DNA from: Thermoflexales bacterium
GTDB taxonomy: Bacteria; Chloroflexota; Anaerolineae; Fen-1058
Reading direction: 5' to 3'
Length of the DNA stretch: 8,397 nt
Assembly: GCA_016931085.1 (NCBI GenBank)
Contig: JAFGFO010000385.1
Location: forward strand, 1 to 8,397
Of this stretch, positions 1 through 6,273 are shown piece by piece. The notes under the pieces were generated by a model. The model ran no database searches, had not been told where the DNA came from, and saw only the letters and a list, made by a program, of their open reading frames with translations. A program made the translations under genes and the position numbers. Position 1 is the stretch's first letter, and every line of letters starts with the position of its first letter.

Positions 1-247
1 GCGCATCTTGATCCTGGACGACAGCACCAGCGCGATCGACAGCGCCACCGAGGACCAGATCCAGCGCGCCATGCGGCGCATCAGCCGGGCGCGCACCACT
101 TTTCTCATCACGCACCGGCTCAGCCAAATCCGCTGGGCCGACCGTATCCTGGTCCTGCGCCAGGGCGAGCTGGTCGACCAGGGCACGCACGAGGAGCTGC
201 TGGAGCGCTGCCCGGACTATGGACGGATCTTTGGGGCAAGAGAGTAG
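1..247 (+). CDS. ABC exporter half-transporter, ATPase C-terminal end (partial, degenerate catalytic site)
   Basis: Only the last 82 or so residues are inside the window; the gene begins upstream and is read from base 2. It starts at Walker B (ILILDD), followed by the D-loop STSAID, the H-loop (LITHRLS) and the usual exporter C-terminus with QGTHEEL. This is the distal half of the nucleotide-binding domain of a membrane-domain/ATPase half-transporter working at the inner membrane. The residue after the Walker B Asp is Asp (GAC), where active ATPases have the catalytic Glu. In known heterodimeric exporters such as Thermotoga TM287/288 this change marks the subunit with the degenerate site. The switch His is kept. 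The next gene, 31 bases downstream, has a normal Glu and is the expected partner. The substrate cannot be told. The family call is very secure; the heterodimer is inferred. Confidence 0.93.
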   Translation, partial: RILILDDSTSAIDSATEDQIQRAMRRISRARTTFLITHRLSQIRWADRILVLRQGELVDQGTHEELLERCPDYGRIFGARE

Positions 248-278
248 GGAGTAGGAAGTAGGAAGTAGGGAGTAGGAA
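244..278 (+). repeat. Five tandem 7-bp repeats (GTAGGRA) between the two exporter genes
   Basis: Units at 244-250, 251-257, 258-264, 265-271 and 272-278 read GTAGGGA, GTAGGAA, GTAGGAA, GTAGGGA, GTAGGAA. The TAG in the first unit is the stop codon of the upstream gene. Because 7 is not a multiple of 3, the five TAGs fall in all three frames. The AGGGAG at 267-272 lies 6 bases before the TTG start at 279 and is the only good ribosome binding site for that gene. The repeat thus fills the whole gap and may serve for both ending and restarting translation. Confidence 0.9.
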
Positions 279-2099
279 TTGGGTTTCATTCTAGACGGCC
301 TCGACACTGAGGCCTACGACCGCAATTACAGCGACCGGGAGCTGCTGGCACGCATCCTGGGCTATTTTGGCCCGTACCGCTGGCAAATGATCCTGGTGGC
401 GATCACGGTTGCTTTGAACTCGGTCGCCGGCATGGGGGGACCGGTGCTGATTTCCAAAGGGATCGACATCGTGCGCCTGGAGGGGCGGCCATCGGCCGGC
501 ACATTGTTGCTGTTGAGCGGGGGGGTGCTTTTGTTGGGCGTGTTCGCCTGGCTGTTCAACTTTATCCAGCAGTGGTTTTCCGCGCGCGTGGTGGGCAATG
601 TGGTGCTCCAGTTGCGCAAAGACGTCTTTGACGCCACCATCCGGCACGACCTCTCCTTTTTCGACGAACACCCCTCCGGCAAGATCGTCAGCCGGGTGAC
701 GTCCGACACGCAGGATTTTTCTGATGTGATCTCGCTGACGACCAACCTGCTCAGCCAGGTCTTGTTGGTCTGCCTCTTGGCTGTCTGGCTGTTCAGCATC
801 AATGTTGGCCTGACGCTGCTGCTGCTGGGGATGACGCCGATAGCCGTGACGATCGCCCTCAGCTTCCGGCGCGTGGCGCGCACCGTCACTCAGCGCGCCC
901 GCCGCGTGACGGCCAAGATCAACGCCCAGATTCAAGAGTCGATCAGCGGCATCATGGTGGCCAAGAGCTTCCGGCAGGAGCGCGCCATTTACGAGACCTT
1001 TGACGCCAACAACAGGCAGGGTTACCAGGTGGGGCTGCGGCGCGGCCTGACGCTCATCTCTATTTTCCCCATCATGGGCATCTCTTCTGGCCTGGGGGTG
1101 GCCACCTTGATCTACGCGGCGGGTGTGACGACGCGCGCGGGGGCGGTCAGCCCCGGCGAGTGGTACCTCTTTATGCAGGCGGTTGGATTTTTCTGGTGGC
1201 CCATGCTCAACATCGCGTCGTTTTGGAGCCAGTTCCAGGATGGACTCGCGGCAGCCGAACGGGTGTTCGCGCTGATCGATACAGAGTCCAAGGTGGCGCA
1301 GACAGCGGCCGAGCCTGTAGAAACGCCAGAACTGTCCCTCCAGGGCCGGATCGAGTTCAGGAACGTGCGTTTTAGCTACACGGACGGCGAGACGGTGTTG
1401 CCTGATTTTTCCCTCGATATCAAGCCCAGGGAGACTCTGGCCCTGGTCGGCCACACCGGCGCGGGCAAGAGCAGCATCGCCCGCCTGACCACGCGCTTTT
1501 ACGAGTTCCAGGCCGGGCAGATTTTGATCGACAGCCGAGATATCCGCAGCCTGGACCTGGCTCACTATCGCCGCCGGATTGGCCTGGTGCCGCAGGAGCC
1601 GTTCCTGTTTTCCGGCACGGTGCGCGATAACATCCGCTATGGCCGGCCGGAGGCGAGCGGCGAGGAGGTCTACCAGGCCGCTTTGCACATCAGCCGCGGC
1701 GAGTGGCTGGCCACCTTGTCGAATGGATTGGATACCGACGTGGGCGAGCGCGGCGCCAACCTGTCGATGGGCCAGCGCCAGTTGGTGGCCCTGGCGCGCG
1801 TGCTGCTCAAGAACCCGGCCATCTTTGTCCTGGACGAGGCGACCGCCAGCGTGGACCCCTTCACCGAGGCGCAGATCCAGGCCGGGCTGGAGACCATCAT
1901 GCGCGACCGGACGGCGATCGTGATCGCGCACCGGCTGTCCACGATCAAGAACGCCGACCGCATCATCGTGATGAAGACGGGCCAGATCATCGACGAGGGC
2001 ACGCACGACGAGCTGATGGCGCGCGGCGGCCATTATGCCGAGCTGTACAACACCTACTTCCGCCACCAGTCGCTGGATTACCGCCCTTGGGATGCGTAG
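279..2099 (+). CDS. ABC exporter half-transporter, membrane domain plus catalytically intact ATPase
   Basis: A full-length half-transporter of 606 residues, normal for the family. The six-helix membrane domain spans roughly residues 36-320 and the ATPase roughly 353-590. Visible motifs are Walker A GHTGAGKSS (391-399, Lys397), Q-loop Gln439, the X-loop GERG just before the signature, signature LSMGQ (495-499), Walker B with Asp519 and catalytic Glu520, and H-loop His551. The signature is changed from LSGGQ. In a heterodimer that motif faces the partner's Walker A/B, so it lies in the same degenerate site as the partner's Asp. The TTG start is the first possible one, one codon after an in-frame TAG, with AGGGAG 6 bases before it; LDTEAYDRNYSDREL fits the usual N-terminus. 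It probably exports lipids, drugs or peptides with the upstream gene; the substrate is unknown. Confidence 0.95.
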   Translation: MGFILDGLDTEAYDRNYSDRELLARILGYFGPYRWQMILVAITVALNSVAGMGGPVLISKGIDIVRLEGRPSAGTLLLLSGGVLLLGVFAWLFNFIQQWFSARVVGNVVLQLRKDVFDATIRHDLSFFDEHPSGKIVSRVTSDTQDFSDVISLTTNLLSQVLLVCLLAVWLFSINVGLTLLLLGMTPIAVTIALSFRRVARTVTQRARRVTAKINAQIQESISGIMVAKSFRQERAIYETFDANNRQGYQVGLRRGLTLISIFPIMGISSGLGVATLIYAAGVTTRAGAVSPGEWYLFMQAVGFFWWPMLNIASFWSQFQDGLAAAERVFALIDTESKVAQTAAEPVETPELSLQGRIEFRNVRFSYTDGETVLPDFSLDIKPRETLALVGHTGAGKSSIARLTTRFYEFQAGQILIDSRDIRSLDLAHYRRRIGLVPQEPFLFSGTVRDNIRYGRPEASGEEVYQAALHISRGEWLATLSNGLDTDVGERGANLSMGQRQLVALARVLLKNPAIFVLDEATASVDPFTEAQIQAGLETIMRDRTAIVIAHRLSTIKNADRIIVMKTGQIIDEGTHDELMARGGHYAELYNTYFRHQSLDYRPWDA

Positions 2100-2123
2100 A
2101 GACGTTCCATGGAATGTCTCTAC
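2096..2123. repeat. 28-bp palindrome holding the stop codons of both convergent genes
   Basis: The left arm GTAGAGACGTTCCA is followed directly by TGGAATGTCTCTAC. All bases pair except positions 2104/2115, which form a G-T pair. The TAG at 2097-2099 ends the plus-strand exporter gene, and the CTA at 2120-2122 is the TAG of the minus-strand permease. No T-run follows on either side, so it is not a classic intrinsic terminator, though the RNA hairpin could protect both 3' ends. Palindromes beginning GTAGAGACG are, from memory, dispersed repeats in Chloroflexota and cyanobacteria; a genome search was not possible here. Confidence 0.85.
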
Positions 2124-2917
2124 GACCCCGTCCCCGAATATACGTTGACGCCCTTGCTCCACACCCAGTAGGCCAGGGCGAAAAAGCCAATGCCCACCAG
2201 CGGCGAGAGATAGGTCAGCAGCGGCACCTGCTCGGGCCTCAAAAAGAGCTGCGCGGGGTAAAAAGCCACAAAGCCGATCGGCACCAGGTAGGTGAATACC
2301 AGGCGAAAGATGCCGTCAAAGATGGTCGTGGGGTAGGGGGCAAAGTCGCGAATCTTGAGCGCCAGGGCCAGCACGGGATAAGAGCCGATGATCCAAAACG
2401 CCGCCGAGGCCGCGATCACCAGGATCGAAATGGCTACCAGCGAGGAGCTGAACAACGCCGCCAGCAGCAGCAGCAATCTGAGGGGGGGCCAGGCCAACCC
2501 CAGCCTGGAGGAGGCGTAAATCATCAGCGCGATCCCCAACGCCACCTGGGTAAAGCCCTTGATGTCGACTATCTCGGACATGTAGTAGAACATCATGTTC
2601 AACGGCCGGAAGTAGTACTTGATAAAAGTCCCCTCCGCAAGATGGAAACGCAACTGCCAGATATGGTCGAAAAAGAGCTGCAGCGGGCAGACGGCCAGCA
2701 AGTAAAAGGCGTACAGAAAGACGATCTCGTCAAAACTCCACCCAAGTAGATCAGGGATCGAGTCGAACAGCACTCGAAATACGAAAACGGTGGCGATGCT
2801 GGTGAAAACCATGCCGATCGTGCTGATGATAAAGTCGACGCGATAGTGCATCCTCGCCTTGATATATTGCGACTCGATCAAAAAGTACAGCCGGGCGTAG
2901 TATTTGAGCGTTGCCAC
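2120..2917 (-). CDS. ABC-2 type exporter permease (COG3694-like)
   Basis: An integral membrane protein of 265 residues with about six hydrophobic segments (roughly 27-50, 63-83, 120-138, 145-183, 205-225 and 235-253). Motifs typical of this permease group are RPLN at 104-107, YPTTIF at 195-200 and the FTYLVPIGF...YPA stretch at 208-222. It should form the membrane channel together with the second permease encoded just upstream, powered by the ATPase of the same operon. The GTG start follows GGAGG at 5 bases, and this site lies inside the last codons of the preceding gene, whose stop is one base away, so translation is probably coupled. It is the last gene of the operon and ends inside the palindrome. 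The substrate is unknown. Confidence 0.9.
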   Translation of the reverse strand: MATLKYYARLYFLIESQYIKARMHYRVDFIISTIGMVFTSIATVFVFRVLFDSIPDLLGWSFDEIVFLYAFYLLAVCPLQLFFDHIWQLRFHLAEGTFIKYYFRPLNMMFYYMSEIVDIKGFTQVALGIALMIYASSRLGLAWPPLRLLLLLAALFSSSLVAISILVIAASAAFWIIGSYPVLALALKIRDFAPYPTTIFDGIFRLVFTYLVPIGFVAFYPAQLFLRPEQVPLLTYLSPLVGIGFFALAYWVWSKGVNVYSGTGS

Positions 2918-2918
2918 C

Positions 2919-3707
2919 CTAGCCTCCGTTCACCGTCAGCACCTTGACGGCCTTGTTGTAGACGAGCCGGCTGAGCGCAAACAAGGCAACAACCCAAAAG
3001 GCTTGGACCGCCAGCAAGCGCAGGCAGGCTTGAAGGTCTACTGGCGATGTGACCATCGTCAAGGGAACGTGGTAGATGGCCTGGAATGGGAGCAGCCGCA
3101 GGATGCTCTGCGCCGCTTCGGGAAAGAACTGCAAGGGCACCAGCGCGCCCGACAGCAGCGAGGTGATGATCTCCTTCGTCATGCTGATGCCCCACAGTGA
3201 CTCGGTGTAGAACCCACTCAGTCCCACGATATAGTCCAGGTTGAAGCTGATCAGGAAGGCCAGCAGCAGGCCCATCGGGAAAAAGACCAGGCCAATACTC
3301 GGGCTAATCCCCACCCCGAAGGCCAGGAAAAGCACGAGAACCGATGGGGCCGTGATCAACACTAGGTTGGTCAGGGCAAAGCCGGCTGCGCGGGACAACA
3401 TTTGGAGTTGATAGTCCAACGGCTTGATCAGGTCCACGACGATAGCGCCGTTGACGATGCTCCTGGACATACCCCATTCCGTCCATGTCTTGAACAGGAC
3501 AAAGATCGAGCCGGCCAACGCCACGTACACAAAAGCCTGGTTGAATGTCATGCCGCGCAGCGTCTCCGACTGGCGGTAAATGCTCGCCCACAGGAAATAC
3601 AGCAGCGCGATGTACAACAGGTTGCCGGTGAGCGTAAAGAGAAAGGTAAAGCGATAAGCGCCCCTGGCCATGTACGTGCCTTTCAGCAAGGATAGGTAGC
3701 CCTTCAT
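2919..3707 (-). CDS. ABC-2 type exporter permease (COG4587-like)
   Basis: An integral membrane protein of 262 residues with about six hydrophobic segments, starting near residues 22-42 and 56-73. Group motifs are DLIKPLDYQ (92-100), SGALVPLQFFPE (186-197) and LPFQAIYHVP (206-215). It is one of two different permeases in the operon and probably pairs with the downstream one. The frame stays open upstream to about 4058, but that stretch overlaps the ATPase gene. The true start is the ATG at 3707-3705, which overlaps the ATPase stop as ATGA and has GGAG 7 bases before it. The protein then begins MKGYLSLLKGTYMARGAYR, as usual for the family. The overlap means translational coupling and a likely 1:1 ratio of the subunits. 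Confidence 0.92.
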   Translation of the reverse strand: MKGYLSLLKGTYMARGAYRFTFLFTLTGNLLYIALLYFLWASIYRQSETLRGMTFNQAFVYVALAGSIFVLFKTWTEWGMSRSIVNGAIVVDLIKPLDYQLQMLSRAAGFALTNLVLITAPSVLVLFLAFGVGISPSIGLVFFPMGLLLAFLISFNLDYIVGLSGFYTESLWGISMTKEIITSLLSGALVPLQFFPEAAQSILRLLPFQAIYHVPLTMVTSPVDLQACLRLLAVQAFWVVALFALSRLVYNKAVKVLTVNGG

Positions 3708-4735
3708 CGCAGCGCTCCGTCGTATATCTTTTGGACCACGTTCACCATCGAGATCTCCACGATCCTGACGTCCTTGACCAGGAACTCGCTCATCACGAAA
3801 CTGAGCACCTCCAGCAGCGGGGCCCGGTCCTGGTTGACCGTGATGTCGGTCCAACCCGGCTCGGTCTTTTCGATGGCGATCGCGTGGCCGTCTCCAAAGC
3901 GTTCTTTCAGCCTGGCTGCCAATTGCTCGAGCGTGTCGTCCGTAAAGTGAAAGATCTGCACCTTGAGCGTCCGATAGGCGCCAAACAGCGATGTGACGTG
4001 CGCCGTGTCGCCGTCGTAGATGATCTTGCCCTTGTCGATGATGATGATGCGCCGGCACAGCGCTTCGACGTCGCCCAGGTCGTGCGTGGTCAGGATGATG
4101 GTTGTGCTCTGAGTCTCGTTGAGCTGGCGGATGAGTGTCCTGATCTTGCCCTTGATCGACACGTCCAAGCCGATGGTCGGCTCGTCCAAAAAGACGATCT
4201 TGGGATTGTGCAGGAAGGAGGCGGCGATGTCACACAGCATGCGCTGCCCCAGCGACAGGTTCCTCACCGGCGAGGTGTACAGCGCCGACAGCTTGACAAG
4301 CTCGTCGAACGAGTTCAGTTGGCGCTTGTAGGTGGCGTCATCGACGCGGTAGATTTCCTTGAGTATCTTGAACGACTCGATGACGGGCAAGTCCCACCAC
4401 AACTGCGTCCGCTGCCCAAAGACGACGCCGATGCTCTGGGCGTTCTTTTCCCTGTTCTTGTGAGGTGCCCGCCCGTCGACCAGCAGCGCGCCGCCCGTCG
4501 GTTCCAGGACACCGGTCATCATCTTGATCGTCGTCGACTTGCCGGCGCCGTTAGGGCCGATGTAGCCGACGATCTCGCCCCTGTGGATGTCGAAGGAGAT
4601 GCCGTCGACCGCCTTGACCAGCCTATAATTGGTCGAAAACAAGTCCCGCACGGCTCCTGCGATGCCTTCGCGGCGGTTCAGGACCCGAAAGTGCTTGCTC
4701 AAGTTTCTGACGTGTATCACTGTGCCGTTGTGCAT
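3704..4735 (-). CDS. ABC-2 type exporter ATP-binding protein (COG4586-like)
   Basis: A cytoplasmic ATPase of 343 residues that should drive the two permeases encoded downstream. It has every key motif: Walker A GPNGAGKST (60-68, Lys66), Q-loop Gln108 within FGQRTQLWWDLP, signature LSLGQ (160-164), Walker B IVFLDEP (180-186, catalytic Glu185) and His218 in the H-loop. FGQRTQLWWDLP is typical of the COG4586 group. An extra domain of about 100 residues (roughly 240-343) follows the ATPase core, as is usual in this group. A cyanobacterial relative with two permeases has been linked to methyl viologen export; whether this one shares that substrate cannot be judged. The ATG at 4735 has GGA some 9 bases upstream. 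It is the first gene of the operon, with an extended -10 about 30 bases upstream. Confidence 0.95.
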   Translation of the reverse strand: MHNGTVIHVRNLSKHFRVLNRREGIAGAVRDLFSTNYRLVKAVDGISFDIHRGEIVGYIGPNGAGKSTTIKMMTGVLEPTGGALLVDGRAPHKNREKNAQSIGVVFGQRTQLWWDLPVIESFKILKEIYRVDDATYKRQLNSFDELVKLSALYTSPVRNLSLGQRMLCDIAASFLHNPKIVFLDEPTIGLDVSIKGKIRTLIRQLNETQSTTIILTTHDLGDVEALCRRIIIIDKGKIIYDGDTAHVTSLFGAYRTLKVQIFHFTDDTLEQLAARLKERFGDGHAIAIEKTEPGWTDITVNQDRAPLLEVLSFVMSEFLVKDVRIVEISMVNVVQKIYDGALR

Positions 4736-4764
4736 GGGTACTTTTCCGAAAATAACCGATGGGC

Positions 4765-4773
4765 ATTATACCA
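4765..4773 (-). promoter_or_regulatory. Extended -10 promoter of the ABC-2 operon
   Basis: On the minus strand this reads TGGTATAAT, a perfect TGnTATAAT, 29 bases before the ATPase ATG. No -35 at 16-18 bp is convincing; the nearest TTGACA-like hexamer, GTGACA at 4789-4784, would leave only 13 bp. Transcription would begin near 4758 and give a leader of about 22 bases. Confidence 0.7.
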
Positions 4774-4816
4774 CGCTTTCCCCTGTCACGCATGTTCAGC
4801 CGTCCGCTGTTTTGTG

Positions 4817-4825
4817 TGCTATAAT
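4817..4825 (+). promoter_or_regulatory. Extended -10 promoter of the radical SAM gene
   Basis: This reads TGCTATAAT, a perfect extended -10. The best upstream hexamer is TTCAGC (4795-4800) at 19 bp, which is weak. The start of transcription is expected near 4832, leaving a leader of about 25 A-rich bases without a Shine-Dalgarno before the ATG at 4857. It lies back-to-back with the promoter of the minus-strand operon, about 44 bp away. Confidence 0.7.
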
Positions 4826-4856
4826 GTTAACAATCAACAAGTGACAATTAACCATT

Positions 4857-6188
4857 ATGAAGCTTGTTTTAATCAAACCCAACATTGGCCGCCTCGAGCA
4901 CAGTCTCTTTGTCGACGAGGCGCGCATGGAGCCGCTGCAGCTCGGCGTGCTGGCCGGCATGACACCGCCCGACGTCGAGCTCGCCTTGTACGACGACCGG
5001 ATGGAGGCCATCCCATACCACGCGCCGGCCGATCTGGTGGCCATCACGGTGGAGACCTACACCGCCCGGCGCGCTTACGAGATCGCGGCCGAGTACCGTA
5101 AGCGTCGCGTGCCGGTGATCATGGGCGGCATGCACGCCACGCTGCTGCCTGACGAGGTCGCCGCTCACACCGATGCGCTCTACACTGGCGACGCCGAGTT
5201 CCTCTGGCAGCAGGTGATCGCCGACGCCCGCCGCGGCCAACTGCGGCCGGTCTACAAGGCGCCGGCCGGCACGCCGCAGCCAGGGACGCTCACCCGCCGC
5301 GACATCTTCAAGGGCAAGGGCTATTTGCCCATCACGCTGCTCCAGTTCGGCCGGGGCTGCCGCTGGAATTGCGAGTTTTGCGCGGTGAGCGCCTATTTCG
5401 ACAAGACCCAGTACCGGCGAGTGGTGGACGAGGTCGTGCGCGAAATCGAGGCGCAGGAGCGCCGCCACCTGTTTTTCGTCGACGACAACATCCTGGCCGA
5501 CCACCAGGCCGCCAAGGAGTTGTTCCGTGCCCTCATCCCCCTCCGCGTCAACTGGGTTTCCCAGGCCAGCATCGACATGACGCGCGACCGCGAGTTGATG
5601 GACCTGATGGCCCAAAGCGGCTGCCTGGGCAACGTGGTCGGTTTCGAATCGATCGAGGAGCAGAATTTGCGGGCCATGCACAAGGCTCCCAATCTGCTGG
5701 GCGGCTTTGAGGACTATAAACCCCAGATCGAGATTTTGCGCGACCATGGCCTGCAGACCTGGGCCGCCTTTACACTGGGCTACGACTACGACACGCCTCA
5801 GTCAATTGAACGCACGTTGGAGTTTGCGCTGGAACATCGTTTTGCCTTTGCAGCCTTTAACGTGCTGATGCCCTATCCAGGCACGCCCTTGTATGCTCGA
5901 TTAGAGCGCGAGGGCCGCCTGCTTTACGACGGCAAGTGGTGGCTGCACCCGGACTATCGCTTTAACTATGCTGCCTTTCGGCCCAAGCTAATGACGGCTG
6001 ATGAGTTGACCGAGGCCGGGTTTCACTGCCGCTCGGTCTTTAACAGTTGGCAGGGGATCGCTCACCGGGCGCTCGATCTCAAGACCAACTTGCGCTCGCT
6101 GTATCGCCTGGCTATCTATGCAGTGTACAGCCGGCTGTTCCGGCAAGAGACCTTCAGAAAGCACGGCATGCGCTTTGGGTTAGGATGA
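4857..6188 (+). CDS. Radical SAM enzyme with cobalamin-binding-type N-terminal domain
   Basis: 443 residues, COG1032 type. The N-terminal Rossmann-like domain (about 1-140) carries GGMH at 90-93 and GDAE at 111-114, as in B12-binding radical SAM proteins. No DxHxxG is seen, which is common in this class. The radical SAM core contains CX3CX2C with Cys168, Cys172 and Cys175 (FGRGCRWNCEFC), which should hold the 4Fe-4S cluster and cleave S-adenosylmethionine. It also has FFVDDN at 206-211, GFES at 262-265 and a PYPGTPLY motif. A helical region of about 70 residues ends the protein. Relatives methylate unreactive carbons or rearrange lipids and natural products; the substrate here is not identifiable. 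The ATG has no Shine-Dalgarno but has its own promoter and a short leader. A terminator follows. Confidence 0.9.
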   Translation: MKLVLIKPNIGRLEHSLFVDEARMEPLQLGVLAGMTPPDVELALYDDRMEAIPYHAPADLVAITVETYTARRAYEIAAEYRKRRVPVIMGGMHATLLPDEVAAHTDALYTGDAEFLWQQVIADARRGQLRPVYKAPAGTPQPGTLTRRDIFKGKGYLPITLLQFGRGCRWNCEFCAVSAYFDKTQYRRVVDEVVREIEAQERRHLFFVDDNILADHQAAKELFRALIPLRVNWVSQASIDMTRDRELMDLMAQSGCLGNVVGFESIEEQNLRAMHKAPNLLGGFEDYKPQIEILRDHGLQTWAAFTLGYDYDTPQSIERTLEFALEHRFAFAAFNVLMPYPGTPLYARLEREGRLLYDGKWWLHPDYRFNYAAFRPKLMTADELTEAGFHCRSVFNSWQGIAHRALDLKTNLRSLYRLAIYAVYSRLFRQETFRKHGMRFGLG

Positions 6189-6197
6189 AGAAGCGGA

Positions 6198-6270
6198 GAT
6201 CACGAATGACACAAATCATCCGCTTCGGAGCCCCGAAGGGGGCTTTCGTTTATTCGCGAAATTCGTGATC
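6198..6270. repeat. 73-bp element with perfect 10-bp inverted ends, between radical SAM and GNAT-like genes
   Basis: GATCACGAAT (6198-6207) and ATTCGTGATC (6261-6270) are perfect inverted repeats. The left 18 bases (6199-6216) match 7407-7424 in 17 positions. Near the right end, 6252-6266 match 7572-7586 in 13 of 15 positions. It thus belongs to the same family as the larger element at 7407-7606. It encloses an intrinsic terminator. The right end contains a GTG (6265) in frame with the next gene. It looks like a small non-coding palindromic element; mobility is inferred only. Confidence 0.7.
6229..6250 (+). terminator. Intrinsic terminator after the radical SAM gene
   Basis: The stem AGCCCC (6229-6234) / GGGGCT (6239-6244) has the loop GAAG and is followed by TTCGTT and further T-rich bases. 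Two more G-T pairs can extend the base. It lies 41 bases after the stop codon. The same bases also take part in a competing hairpin (6223-6228 with 6233-6238), so termination could depend on which fold forms. Confidence 0.65.
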
Positions 6271-6273
6271 AAC

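Noticed and set aside
2096..2123. Reading the palindrome as a classic bidirectional intrinsic terminator
   Set aside because: There is no T-run on either side and the arms are not GC-rich at the base, so it is listed as a repeat with a possible 3'-end role.
291..2162. Long open frame on the minus strand (623 codons) opposite the second exporter gene
   Set aside because: Its product is low-complexity, rich in His, Gln, Arg and Ala, with no recognisable domain. The plus-strand frame has every ABC motif. Long antisense frames are common in DNA with high third-position GC.
1703..2749. Plus-strand open frame spanning the end of the exporter and the minus-strand permease
   Set aside because: It crosses the convergent junction and the palindrome, and its product is of random composition without motifs.
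3708..4058. In-frame N-terminal extension of the first ABC-2 permease
   Set aside because: It lies wholly inside the ATPase gene and encodes a His/Arg/Gly-rich string unlike any permease. The ATG at 3707 with GGAG and the ATGA overlap is the obvious start.
4771..4816. An operator between the divergent promoters
   Set aside because: I could not find a convincing inverted or direct repeat in these bases.
3731..5101. Long open frame on the plus strand (456 codons) opposite the ABC-2 ATPase and running into the radical SAM gene
   Set aside because: It crosses the divergent promoter region and overlaps two well-supported genes; its product shows no domain.
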